A stretch of 64,000 bases of DNA from Luteibacter anthropi (GTDB lineage: Bacteria; Pseudomonadota; Gammaproteobacteria; Xanthomonadales; Rhodanobacteraceae), in the NCBI RefSeq assembly GCF_011759365.1, contig NZ_JAARLZ010000001.1:62001-126000 (forward strand), written 5' to 3'. Of this stretch, positions 46,092 through 54,172 are shown piece by piece. The translations under genes and the position numbers were made by a program. The notes under the pieces were generated by a model that saw nothing but the letters and a program-made list of their open reading frames with translations, had not been told where the DNA came from and searched no databases. Each line of letters begins with the position of its first letter. Position 1 is the first letter of the stretch.

Positions 46092-47525
46092 ATGAAAACG
46101 CTGTTCCGCAGCACTGCCCTGTTCACCGCCCTCGTGCTCGCCGGTTGCGCGAGCGTGGGGCCGGACTACCACGCACCGAAAGAAAGCCCGGTAACCCTGC
46201 AGGGCGTCGATCCGTCGCAGCAGCAGGCCACCGACTTCCAGGCGCAATGGTGGAAGCAGTTCGGTGATCCCACCCTCGATTCGCTAATCGGACGCGCCGC
46301 GAAGAACGCGCCTGACCTGCGCATCGCGGTGGCTCGCCTGAAGCAGGCGCGTGCGGCGCTGGGCAGCGAAGAGTCGCGGCAGATTCCGGATGTCGAAACC
46401 GGCGTGTCCTACTCGCGGGCACGCCAGCAGCAGCCGGGCTTCAGCGACCAGCGTTCGACCGTTACCAGCTATCAGGCCGGCTTCGACGCCTCGTGGGAAC
46501 TCGACCTGTTCGGCGGCATCCGCCGTTCGGTCGAGGCTGCCCGCGCCGATGCGGACGGCAGCATGGCCGCCTTGCAGAATGCGCAGGTGAGCCTGTTCGC
46601 CGAAGTGGCGCGCAACTACTTCGACCTGCGTGGCACCCAGCTGCGCATCGACGTGGCCAAGCGTGACATCACCAACCAGCAGGATTCGCTGAAGGTGATC
46701 GCCGCCCGTGTCGAGATCGGCACGGGTGCCGAACAGGATCTGGCCAGCGCCAAGGCACGTCTTGCCGCCGTGGAGGCACAGCTTCCGGTACTAGAAACCC
46801 AGGCCAAGGCCGACCAGTTCCGCATCGCGGTGCTGCTCGGCGAACGCCCGGGCGAACTGGACGTCGATCTGTCGCCGGCCACGTTCAAGCCCATCGACGT
46901 CAGCCTCGCCATCGGTGGTGCCGACGAAGTGCTTTCGCGTCGTCCGGACATCCGCATCGCAGAGCGTCAGCTGGCTGCTGCCAATGCCCGCATCGGCGTC
47001 GCCAAGGCCGACTGGTTCCCGCACATCTCGCTGGGTGGTTTCGTCGGTTTCCTTGCCGGTCGCAGCAACGACTTCGGCGGTGCGCAATCGCGCGCATGGT
47101 CCATCGCCCCGAGCATCTCCTGGGCCGGCCTCAACGTGCAGCGCGTCAACGCCGGTGTGAAGGGTGCCAAGGCGCAAGCCGAAGAAGCCCGCGCCAACTA
47201 CGACCGCACGGTGCTCTCCGCACTGGAAGACGTAGACAACTCGCTGGTGGGCTTCAACCTTCAGCGCGAGCGCGTGCAGAAGCTGATCGTGCAGGCCGAC
47301 GAAAGCCGCAAGGCGGCACAGCTGGCCAAGCTGCGCTACGACGCCGGCCGCACCGACTACCTCGAACTGCTCGACGCCGAACGTACGCAGCTCTCGGCCG
47401 AAGATCAGCTCGCCGAGGCCGAAGCCGCCATCAACACCCGTGCCGTGCAGCTGTACAAGGCACTGGGCGGCGGCTGGCAGGCCTGCGGCGACACCACCTG
47501 CTCCCAGGTGGCGGCTGCCCCATGA
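46092..47525 (+). CDS. Outer-membrane efflux lipoprotein (OprN/NodT type)
   Basis: 477 residues with a lipobox (LVLAGCASVGPDYHAP, Cys17). Two OEP repeats: LRIAVARLKQARAALGSEESRQIPDVETGVSYSR region and IRIAERQLAAANARIGVAKADWFPHISLGGF region. ASWELDLFGGIRRSVEAA is the family's conserved barrel entry. It completes the RND tripartite pump and begins 3 bp after the pump stop. Its stop overlaps the start of the SDR gene (ATGA), so all four genes form one transcript. Confidence 0.94.
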   Translation: MKTLFRSTALFTALVLAGCASVGPDYHAPKESPVTLQGVDPSQQQATDFQAQWWKQFGDPTLDSLIGRAAKNAPDLRIAVARLKQARAALGSEESRQIPDVETGVSYSRARQQQPGFSDQRSTVTSYQAGFDASWELDLFGGIRRSVEAARADADGSMAALQNAQVSLFAEVARNYFDLRGTQLRIDVAKRDITNQQDSLKVIAARVEIGTGAEQDLASAKARLAAVEAQLPVLETQAKADQFRIAVLLGERPGELDVDLSPATFKPIDVSLAIGGADEVLSRRPDIRIAERQLAAANARIGVAKADWFPHISLGGFVGFLAGRSNDFGGAQSRAWSIAPSISWAGLNVQRVNAGVKGAKAQAEEARANYDRTVLSALEDVDNSLVGFNLQRERVQKLIVQADESRKAAQLAKLRYDAGRTDYLELLDAERTQLSAEDQLAEAEAAINTRAVQLYKALGGGWQACGDTTCSQVAAAP

Positions 47526-48295
47526 ACGTAGCGAAGGTCCACCGCCTGCCGGTCACCGGCAAGCGGGCCCTTCCGACCGCCGTCGAACCCCCGCTCACCC
47601 AGCGCATCGCGCTGGTGACGGGGGCCAATCGCGGCATCGGTCTGGAAGTGGCCAAGCAGCTCGCCTCGCTCGGCGTCACCGTCTTCATGGGCATGCGCGA
47701 GCCAGGCAAGAACGACAAGGCCGTGAAAGCGGTTCGCGAACTCGGTGGCGATGCCTACGCACTGAAACTGGATGTCACCAAGGCCGCCGATGTCGAAGCC
47801 GCCATCGCCACCATCGACGGCAAATTCGGTCGCCTGGACATCCTGGTGAACAACGCCGGTGGTTACTTCGACCACGACGCCCGCGCCGAACGCCCGGACA
47901 TCGACGCCATTCGCGGCGCCCTCGACGTCAACCTGCTCGGCGTATGGATGCTCACAGCCGAAGCACTACCCCTGATGCGCCGCCACGGTTACGGCCGCAT
48001 CGTCAACGTATCAAGCGAATGCGCCACCGTCGCGATGTGCGGCGACAAGGCACCCGCCTATCGCGTATCGAAAGCCGCACTCAACGCGTACACGCAGGTC
48101 ATCGCACGCGAAATGAGCGGCAGCGGCATCCTCATCAACGCCGTCTCCCCCGGCTGGACCGCAACGACGATGGGCGGCAAAGGCGGCCGCCCCGTAGCCG
48201 AGGGTGCGGAAGGCATCGTATGGGCCGCCCTACTCCCCGAACGCGACTCCGGCAACGGCCAGTTCTACCGCGACCGCGCCAAAATCGGCTGGTAA
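47522..48295 (+). CDS. SDR-family NAD(P)-dependent oxidoreductase in the RND operon
   Basis: 257 residues. Rossmann motif VTGANRGIGLEVAKQL, NNAG motif, catalytic Ser in NVSSECAT and YRVSK (Tyr-Lys). The motif pattern is that of carbonyl-reductase-like classical SDRs. A 28-residue N-terminal extension precedes the fold. It is translationally coupled to the outer-membrane factor. A redox enzyme within an efflux operon suggests that reactive carbonyls or quinones are both reduced and exported, which would match the SoxR-like promoter; this is inference. Confidence 0.87.
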   Translation: MNVAKVHRLPVTGKRALPTAVEPPLTQRIALVTGANRGIGLEVAKQLASLGVTVFMGMREPGKNDKAVKAVRELGGDAYALKLDVTKAADVEAAIATIDGKFGRLDILVNNAGGYFDHDARAERPDIDAIRGALDVNLLGVWMLTAEALPLMRRHGYGRIVNVSSECATVAMCGDKAPAYRVSKAALNAYTQVIAREMSGSGILINAVSPGWTATTMGGKGGRPVAEGAEGIVWAALLPERDSGNGQFYRDRAKIGW

Positions 48296-48300
48296 CTCCC

Positions 48301-48738
48301 CTGTAGGAGCGCGCCTCGCGCGCGACCGGTTGAAACGGCGCGCTCCGTAGCAACGCCAAGCTCCCTACCGAAGGGGTGGGAGCCAATCGCATCGGCGATT
48401 AACGCTCCGTAGGAAAGCAGCCTTTGGAGGCTTCGCTCCGTAGGGTGGGCTCGCCTTACGGCCTCGCTGCTCGGCGCTCGAACGTGGCCAAGACCGAGCC
48501 GACGGGGGTGGCCCTTGTCGCGCCGGCCTGCGGTGTCCCTCGGGAAAGGAGAGCCGCTGCGCGGCTCGGTGTCTTATGGCTGCGCCCCTTCGGGCCCGGT
48601 GAGCGTGCGGGGTTTTTCGACTCGGCTCCTGCCTCGGCGAAAAATGCCGGTCATCCTGACCGGCACCCTACGGGCCTTTTCCGCCCACTCACCTCACCTC
48701 CATCAAGTCGCGCCAAGGGCCACCCCCGCCGGCTCTCC
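48301..48738 (+). repeat. Left arm of a 440-bp inverted repeat
   Basis: This stretch starts with a REP element and is nearly identical, in reverse complement, to 50333-50775. It is full of internal hairpins, such as GAGCCGCTGCGCGGCTC and ATGCCGGTCATCCTGACCGGCA-like dyads, and has no convincing gene. It makes up the first half of the 780-bp gene-free interval 48296-49075. It may be a structured RNA-coding repeat or a non-autonomous element. Confidence 0.85.
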
Positions 48739-48872
48739 ACACGTTGCGGCAACTTGTTTGCTCTGCCTACGTTACGACAGCCTGCTTGCTCTCCCCACGC
48801 CGCCGCAATCTGCTTGCTAGCCAAACGCTGCGACAACCTGCTTTTGCTCCCCACGTTGCGACCATCTGCTTG

Positions 48873-48960
48873 TGTAGGAGCGTGCTTGCGCGCGACCGGT
48901 TGTCGCGAATGACATGATGGTTTCGCCCTGACCGGTCGCGCGCAAGGCGCGCTCCTACAC
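48873..48960. repeat. REP-like inverted pair
   Basis: GTAGGAGCGTGCTTGCGCGCGACC (48875-48898) faces ACCGGTCGCGCGCAAGGCGC (48931-48950) and its CTCCTAC end. Between this pair and the left 440-bp arm, a degenerate run of GCAAC(A/T)TGCTTGCTC-like units (48735-48870) looks like a decayed tandem repeat of about 30 bp. Confidence 0.8.
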
Positions 48961-49075
48961 AAGCAGGTGATCGCGAGGTTGATCGCCGATGCGATCGGCT
49001 ACCACCACACCGTAGAGAGGTTGCTACCGAAGGGGTGGGAGCGGATCGCATCCGCGATAGGCGCTCGCGATACGC

Positions 49076-49378
49076 CTACCGTGGCCCCGGCGCCAACCAC
49101 CCCAACCACAACGCCGCCATCGTCGCCCCAAACAACGTCGCCCCGGCGATATCCAACGTCCACGTCCACACCGGCTCAATCACCGTACACGACTCCGACG
49201 CAAACACCGCCACGGCCAACGCGCCGACCACGAATGCACTAAACGCCAACGCCACATTCCACTTCGCCCCCTTCGATAGCGGATCGCCATCCTCGCGCTT
49301 CCCCATCAAGACGGCGATATTGATGCCCAGCAGCACCACCCCACACATGGCCTTGGCGATCTCGACACGCTGCGCCAT
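49076..49378 (-). CDS. Small three-helix membrane protein, unknown function
   Basis: 100 residues with three predicted membrane helices (MCGVVLLGINIAVLMG, WNVALAFSAFVVGALAVAVFA, LDIAGATLFGATMAALWLGWL). No family is recognised. ATG 49378 shares its A with the TGA of the upstream gene (TGATG), so translation is coupled to the gene at 49378-49668. The pair sits alone between two long inverted repeats. The size and topology could fit a holin, immunity or toxin-like membrane protein, but nothing in the sequence decides it. Confidence 0.6.
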   Translation of the reverse strand: MAQRVEIAKAMCGVVLLGINIAVLMGKREDGDPLSKGAKWNVALAFSAFVVGALAVAVFASESCTVIEPVWTWTLDIAGATLFGATMAALWLGWLAPGPR

Positions 49379-49668
49379 CACTTGGCCCCTCCCAACGCGC
49401 GCACCTCATCCCACATACGCCGCACGTTCGCTTGCTTGGTGCATTGCAGGCTCATGCGATAAAGCACGTTCACACCGGACATGGCTCTGGCGACACACCG
49501 CTGATTCGGCAATTCGCTTTCGGCCATGTACTCGGTAAGCACCGACTGCATCGCCTCGGCATACGCCTGCCACGCCGTCGCATCATTCATCAGCGTGTCC
49601 ATACTGGCCTCGGTATTCAGGCCAAAGCTCCCCTCGCCGAGGACGCCATCGTCTTTCGGATCACTCAT
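49378..49668 (-). CDS. Small soluble protein, unknown function
   Basis: 96 residues, starts MSDPKDDGVLGEG, acidic and mostly helical by composition (DTLMNDATAWQAYAEAMQSVLTEYM), with two Cys (QRCVARAMSG and LQCTKQAN). No signal peptide and no recognised family. It is the first gene of the two-gene unit; the 500-bp upstream region on the minus strand is gene-free and would carry its promoter. Confidence 0.6.
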   Translation of the reverse strand: MSDPKDDGVLGEGSFGLNTEASMDTLMNDATAWQAYAEAMQSVLTEYMAESELPNQRCVARAMSGVNVLYRMSLQCTKQANVRRMWDEVRALGGAK

Positions 49669-50173
49669 GGTTTGGTTTTTCCCTGGTACGCCGCTTCCGA
49701 GCGGGGCACGCCAAGGGCCGTGCCCCTCATCGACTCGGGCGACGAGATCTCACGATTCCCGCATTTTGTCCGGTTTTCTCACAGGCAGGGCGCTACGCGC
49801 CGGGTAGGACGGCAGAGCCAGAAACCGTGAGAAATCAGGACGAACGCGGGCGTTAGCCGCGTCCTGACAGGTGTTTAGGACGTCCCTGGACCGTCCGGAA
49901 CAGACGGTGGGCGTGAGAATGCCTTAGTATTTGGCATAGCCATATCAACTCCTATGAGGTTGGTTTGGTTAGCGGGTCAGGGGTGGTGCAAACACCTCTG
50001 GCTCGCGACTTTCTCGACACATCGAGCGATGGTTGCCCACCACGACATGACACGGACGCGTGGGCAACGCACACACCGTACCAAATTGCGGCCGCGTTTG
50101 GATATGGAAGGATTCTGAAAAATCGCGTTGATGTGTTTGCCAACGCGACATCCTTTACACGATCACCGCCCCC
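49669..50173. other. Gene-free region with several dyads
   Basis: About 500 bp upstream of the small two-gene unit. It contains GGGCGCTACGCGCC (49793-49803 region), ACGCGGGCGTTAGCCGCGT (49842-49860 region), a GTGAGA-type dyad (TCTCAC near 49780, GTGAGA near 49827) and repeated AGGAC words. Two overlapping open frames of about 60 codons on the minus strand (49952-50151) have no ribosome site and are not called. I see no tRNA. Confidence 0.45.
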
Positions 50174-50259
50174 TGTAGGAGCGTGCTTGCGCGCGACCGG
50201 TCAGCACGAAACCATCGAATCATTCGCGACAACCGGTCGCGCGCAAGCACGCTCCTACA
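50174..50259. repeat. REP-like inverted pair
   Basis: TGTAGGAGCGTGCTTGCGCG at 50174 and its inverse ending CTCCTACA at 50260 flank a 33-bp centre. Mirrors the pair at 48873-48960 inside the other end of the 440-bp inverted repeat. Confidence 0.82.
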
Positions 50260-50332
50260 AAAGCGGGTTGTCGCGATGTAGGGCGCATCTGTCGTGTTCG
50301 CGATTTCATCCGCACGTCTACCGCACCGTTTG

Positions 50333-50775
50333 GGAGAGCCGGCGGGGGCGGCCCTTGGCGCGACTTGATGGAGGTGAGGGGAGTGGGCGGATAAGGCCCG
50401 TAGGGTGCCGGTCAGGATGACCGGCATTTTTCGCCGAGGCAGGAGCCGAGTCGAAAAACCCCGCACGCTCACCGGGCCCGAAGGGGCGCAGCCATAAGAC
50501 ACCGAGCCGCGCAGCGGCTCTCCTTTCCCGAGGGACACCGCAGGCCGGCGCGACAAGGGCCGCCCCCGTCGGCTCGGTCTTGGCCACGTTCGAGCGCCGA
50601 GCAGCGAGGCCAATAGGCGAGCCCTTCCTACGGAGCGAAGCCTCCAAAGGCTGCTTTCCTACGGAGCGTTAATCGCCGATGCGATTGGCTCACACCCCCT
50701 TCGGTAGGGAGCTTGGTTTTACTACGGAGCGGAACGTTTCAGCCGGTCGCGCGCGAGGCGCGCTCCTACAGGGGG
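50333..50775 (-). repeat. Right arm of the 440-bp inverted repeat
   Basis: Reverse complement of 48301-48738 with scattered substitutions and small indels, including the REP at its outer end (50741-50771). The two arms enclose about 1.6 kb with two small genes and two REP pairs. Confidence 0.85.
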
Positions 50776-50783
50776 GTGCGGGG

Positions 50784-51944
50784 TTAGCGGGAGATCATGT
50801 GCGCGAACCATTGCCAGCCGCGGAGTTTTGCGGTGATGAGCTTGACGCAGGTGAGCATCGGGACCGCGAGGATGGCGCCGGGGATGCCCCAGAGCCAGCC
50901 CCAGACAAGTAGCCAGAGCAGGATGGCGACGGGACTCAGGCGCGAGCGGCGGCCTTGCAGCATCGGGGTGAGGAGGTTGCCTTCCACTGCCGTGATGCCG
51001 GCGAAGGTTGCTGCGGGAAGCAATGCCGTGCCGAGGTCCTGGAAGTGCAGTGCGCCGACGATGGCCAGTACCGTTGTCGTCGTGATGGCGCCGACATAGG
51101 GAATGAAGTTGGCGATGGTGGCGAAGCTGCCCCATAGCAGGGGGTCGGGAACGCCGTAGAGATACAACATGCCCGATGTGACCAGGCCGAGCGTGACGTT
51201 GATCGCCGCTGTGAGCAGCAGGTAGCTCGATACTTCGATCTGGATGCTGCGTACGATGCTTACCGTGTGGCGCTTGTAGGCGAACGTCGGGGAGATTTCC
51301 ACAGCGCGGCGCAGGATTTCATCGCCGTATACAAGGAAGAAGAACACCAGCAGGGCGACGGTGAGCACGCTTGCCACCACCTTCGGCGTACCGGCCATCA
51401 CATCCCATGCGGTGAATGCGATGTCGCTGTTTGCCTGCGGCTGGTTGCGCGCGGCGCTGCCGCCCACGAGCGTCTGCGTGGCACGACTCGCGGCTTCGAT
51501 CTGTTGCGTCATCGGCTTGATGCGCGGCGCGATGGAACGCATGGCGCTCGGTGCCTGGTGCAGCCAGTTGAGTGCGGGTTGCGACAGCGTGGCGGCACCG
51601 GCGACCAGGCCGGTGCCCAGCAGCAACATCACGGTGACGGCGGCGAACCAGCGTGGAATGCGCCAGCGTGCGGCCCACGCGACGATGGGATTGAGCGCCA
51701 GGCCGATGAAACCCGCCAGCACCAGCGGCACCAGCAACGACTTGCCGATGGCGACGGTATAGACCAGCGCCAGCAGGATCATGCCGGTGAGTGAAATGCG
51801 GATCGACTTCAGGTGCCGGGATACGCGCCGCGTGCTGCGGCCGGCATTCGATCTGCGACGTGGACGGGTGGCGAGCGTCGAGACGGCAACGCCGGGCGCC
51901 GCGGCTGAGGCAAGCGGCAGGTGGGTACTGAGCGGGTCGTTCAC
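50784..51944 (-). CDS. AI-2E family transporter (TqsA/PerM-like)
   Basis: 386 residues with about eight membrane helices. A basic N-terminal tail (ATRPRRRSNAGRSTRRVSRH) precedes ISLTGMILLALVYTVAIGKSLLVPLVLAGFIGLALNP; the family block PDPLLWGSFATIANFIPYVGAITTT and the final VWGWLWGIPGAILAVPML are clear. The family exports autoinducer-2 in E. coli or acts as Na+/H+ antiporter elsewhere; the true substrate is uncertain. GTG start overlaps the upstream stop (GTGA), so it belongs to the YqjD/E-like operon. Confidence 0.87.
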   Translation of the reverse strand: MNDPLSTHLPLASAAAPGVAVSTLATRPRRRSNAGRSTRRVSRHLKSIRISLTGMILLALVYTVAIGKSLLVPLVLAGFIGLALNPIVAWAARWRIPRWFAAVTVMLLLGTGLVAGAATLSQPALNWLHQAPSAMRSIAPRIKPMTQQIEAASRATQTLVGGSAARNQPQANSDIAFTAWDVMAGTPKVVASVLTVALLVFFFLVYGDEILRRAVEISPTFAYKRHTVSIVRSIQIEVSSYLLLTAAINVTLGLVTSGMLYLYGVPDPLLWGSFATIANFIPYVGAITTTTVLAIVGALHFQDLGTALLPAATFAGITAVEGNLLTPMLQGRRSRLSPVAILLWLLVWGWLWGIPGAILAVPMLTCVKLITAKLRGWQWFAHMISR

Positions 51945-52258
51945 GGCGGGTCGGTGGCGGTGTCGGCCGGATCGCCGGCGAAGTCGCCAAGGATACCGCC
52001 GGCCGCCATGGAAATAATCTTACCGATGAGGTCTGCGCTGCCGCCCGCCACGAGGCTGCTCACCCCGGGTACGGCCAGCGGATTCACGTTGACGTTGCTG
52101 AGCAGGAAACCCGAGCCGGCCGCGAGGCCGAGCACGGTGAGCGGGTGTTCGTAGCCCCGTGCGATGAGCGCAGCGGCCGGAGCCACGGTCTCCTCGCGGG
52201 CAATGGCAACCTTTGCCCGCGCCTCGGTCACCTTGGCCATGCTGCTGAAGATACCCAT
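51941..52258 (-). CDS. Small protein in YqjD/E-like operon, unknown function
   Basis: 105 residues. A short amphipathic N-terminal helix (SSMAKVTEARAKVAIAREE) is followed by weakly hydrophobic, glycine-rich segments (HPLTVLGLAAGSGFLL and VAGGSADLIGKIISMAAGGILGDF). It occupies the place of yqjK in the E. coli yqjCDEK cluster but the sequence does not clearly match. It is 3 bp after the YqjE-like gene and overlaps the AI-2E gene. Confidence 0.65.
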   Translation of the reverse strand: MGIFSSMAKVTEARAKVAIAREETVAPAAALIARGYEHPLTVLGLAAGSGFLLSNVNVNPLAVPGVSSLVAGGSADLIGKIISMAAGGILGDFAGDPADTATDPP

Positions 52259-52261
52259 CGC

Positions 52262-52750
52262 TTAGCCCTCGCCTTCGGCGCGTTCGCCTTCCGCCTTGCC
52301 CCGCTTGACGGCTTCCTTCGCCAGCAGGGCAAACTCGGCCCGGGTGGCGGGAAGGGTCAGCCAGTGCATGCCGCGGCGGAATACCAGGATCGACAGCACC
52401 AGCAACAGCAACTGGATACCGGCCAGGGCGGTGAGTGCCCAGGCCCAGGACCCGAACCACTGTGCCAATCCCCAGCCGGCCAGTGCCAGCAAGGTAAAGC
52501 CCAGTGCCACGGCAAATACGATGGCAGCCAGGCCCATGAACAGCATCATGACGATGCCGCTTCGCGCCAGGCCGATCTCCGCCAGCGCCAGCTTCAGCTG
52601 GGCACCGAACAGGTTCTTCAGGCCAGTGCCGAGACGGCGTACATCGTCGATCCAGTCCGGCATCGACAGCTTCGGACGGGCGGCGCGTTCTGCGCCGCCG
52701 CCGATGGGTTCCTCGCTTTCGCTACGCCCCGAGGGATCGTTTTCCAGCAT
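52262..52750 (-). CDS. YqjE-like phage-holin-superfamily protein
   Basis: 162 residues with two adjacent hydrophobic helices (GIVMMLFMGLAAIVFAVALGFTLLALAGWGLAQWFG and WALTALAGIQLLLLVLSILVF) after a soluble helix (FGAQLKLALAEIGLARSG). This pattern is the Phage_holin_3_6/YqjE family, which is a cell envelope protein and not a phage gene. It follows the YqjD-like gene by 23 bp. The C-terminal tail is charged (AKEAVKRGKAEGERAEGEG). Confidence 0.78.
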   Translation of the reverse strand: MLENDPSGRSESEEPIGGGAERAARPKLSMPDWIDDVRRLGTGLKNLFGAQLKLALAEIGLARSGIVMMLFMGLAAIVFAVALGFTLLALAGWGLAQWFGSWAWALTALAGIQLLLLVLSILVFRRGMHWLTLPATRAEFALLAKEAVKRGKAEGERAEGEG

Positions 52751-52773
52751 GCCTCACCCCCGGGTGGATGGAA

Positions 52774-53163
52774 TCAACGACGGAGGATGCGGCCCGCCAG
52801 CCAGCCAGCCGCCACGGCCAGCGCGATCGACTGTACCGGCTTTTCGCGCACGTAATCACGGGCCACGTCGAGCCAGTCGTTGGCCTTGTCGAGGGCGTCG
52901 TCATAGGCCTCCTTGCCGCGCAGCTTGGCTTCCTCGGCCTTCTCGGCCGCGCGGGTGGCGCCATGGGCAGCCTTGTCGGTCGCCGAGTGCAGGGTGCTCT
53001 CGACCTTGTCCGCGGCACGATCGACCGCCTCACGGGTGCGGTCCACGGCGTCGGTGGTCGCCTGCTTCACCTTTTCGGCGCGATCCTCGATGCGCTCGGC
53101 GGCCGAGACGGTGTTGGCCGCAGCGGTGGCTGCGTTGGCGACATGGTCGGCGGACTTGGTCAT
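52774..53163 (-). CDS. YqjD/ElaB-like (DUF883) inner-membrane protein
   Basis: 129 residues. A long Ala-, Lys- and Asp-rich helix (about 20-95) resembling stress and LEA-like repeats (AVDRTREAVDRAADKVEST, ATDKAAHGATRAAEKAEEA) is followed by REKPVQSIALAVAAGWLAGRILRR, the conserved C-terminal anchor of the DUF883 family. In E. coli, YqjD, ElaB and YgaM anchor ribosomes at the membrane in stationary phase. The helix here is longer than in YqjD. First gene of the YqjDE-AI-2E run. Confidence 0.8.
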   Translation of the reverse strand: MTKSADHVANAATAAANTVSAAERIEDRAEKVKQATTDAVDRTREAVDRAADKVESTLHSATDKAAHGATRAAEKAEEAKLRGKEAYDDALDKANDWLDVARDYVREKPVQSIALAVAAGWLAGRILRR

Positions 53164-53244
53164 GACAGGTTTCTCCGTCGAAAACTGGGCAAATCAGGTT
53201 AGGGGAGGATAAGTGACGCGGAAGTCATCGTCGCGGACCCACGG

Positions 53245-53403
53245 CTACACACTGCGGCCGCGGAAGAACGAGATGATCGCAAGGATCAGGAAGATCACGA
53301 ACAGGACCTTCGCGATACCCGCTGCCGTACCGGCGATACCGGCAAACCCGAAGATGGCGGCGATGATCGCGATGACCAGGAAGACAAGGGCGTAGTGCAG
53401 CAT
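53245..53403 (-). CDS. DUF1328 (YtjA-like) small membrane protein
   Basis: 52 residues starting at ATG 53403: [20 protein letters not shown], then [18 protein letters not shown] and [14 protein letters not shown]. This is the complete DUF1328 pattern of two short helices. ATG 53403 is chosen over 53436 because the family always starts MLxxA. Such genes are often induced by general stress. It lies 81 bp upstream of the YqjD-like gene on the same strand. Confidence 0.87.
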   Translation of the reverse strand: MLHYALVFLVIAIIAAIFGFAGIAGTAAGIAKVLFVIFLILAIISFFRGRSV

Positions 53404-53517
53404 GGCGGGTTCTCCGGTGGGTTGGCGCGGAACCATTTAGTCCCGCGCCCCGCGCATGCCATGTGAATCTGCCCGACGCCACTCGCGCAGCGTTCAGGCT
53501 TCGGCTTCACGTACCGA

Positions 53518-54159
53518 TCACGCCCTCGCCTTCGGGTTGAGGGTGTAGGTGCCGGTAAGCACGGCCTCGTCCACCACATGCCCCTTGATGACATCACGCA
53601 GCTCGGCCAGGGTGAAGCCGTTTTCCAGTGCCACGTGCTCTACATCCAGTGCATAGACATGGAAGTGGTAGTGGTGGATGCGGGTGTCGTTCCACGGGGG
53701 GCAAGGGCCGTCGTAGCCATGGTAATGGCCGTCCATGTCCTTGTCGCCCTTGAACCAGCCGGTGTAGTCGTTGAGACCCTGCACGGCCTTGCCCGGGCCC
53801 GTCAGATCATCCTTCAGCTTTCCGTTGCCCTTGCCGCGCGGCACGATGCCTTCGCCACAGGCACCTTCGCCCAGCTCACGACACTCCAGCGGAATGTTGG
53901 CCATTAGCCAGTGCACGAATTCCACGCGCGGCAGGTCGTAGCGCACTTCGCGGCCTTCGACGTTCACGTCGTCGGGTTTCGACGGCACGTCGGTGTCGAT
54001 CACGGCAATGACGAACGACTTCGCGGTGGTGGGGACTTCGGTCCACACCAGGTGCGGTGTCTTGTTGGCGGCGAGCTTTGCCGGCTCGCCGATCTCCATG
54101 AAGGCGTTGTCGGCCGGAATCGGCTTGCCGTGTTCGAAGTTGTCGCTCTTGAGGCGCAT
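53518..54159 (-). CDS. YbhB/YbcL-family (PEBP/RKIP-like) protein
   Basis: 213 residues with the PEBP ligand-site blocks: TPHLVWTEVPTTAKSFVIAVIDTDVPS, EFVHWLMANIPLECREL, GHYHGYDGPCPPWNDTRIHHYHFHVYAL and the C-terminal LTGTYTLNP. There is no signal peptide, so cytosolic like E. coli YbhB. Function of bacterial members is not settled. The stretch between the second and third blocks is longer than in YbhB. It starts 13 bp after the sorbosone dehydrogenase gene. Confidence 0.88.
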   Translation of the reverse strand: MRLKSDNFEHGKPIPADNAFMEIGEPAKLAANKTPHLVWTEVPTTAKSFVIAVIDTDVPSKPDDVNVEGREVRYDLPRVEFVHWLMANIPLECRELGEGACGEGIVPRGKGNGKLKDDLTGPGKAVQGLNDYTGWFKGDKDMDGHYHGYDGPCPPWNDTRIHHYHFHVYALDVEHVALENGFTLAELRDVIKGHVVDEAVLTGTYTLNPKARA

Positions 54160-54172
54160 GCTTGTCTCCTTC

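Noticed and set aside
42816-46247. 1143-codon open frame antisense to the RND pump
   Set aside because: Low-complexity His/Arg/Gly/Gln composition typical of the reverse frame of a GC-rich gene; no domain; the sense strand is a certain gene.
47096-47521. Upstream extension of the SDR gene
   Set aside because: It overlaps the outer-membrane factor in another frame; ATG 47522 in the ATGA overlap fits the family start.
49952-50151. Two overlapping 60-codon frames on the minus strand
   Set aside because: No ribosome site, no motif, and embedded in repeat-rich intergenic DNA.
52262-52750. Prophage remnant because of the holin-like family name
   Set aside because: YqjE-type proteins are chromosomal envelope proteins; no other phage gene is present.
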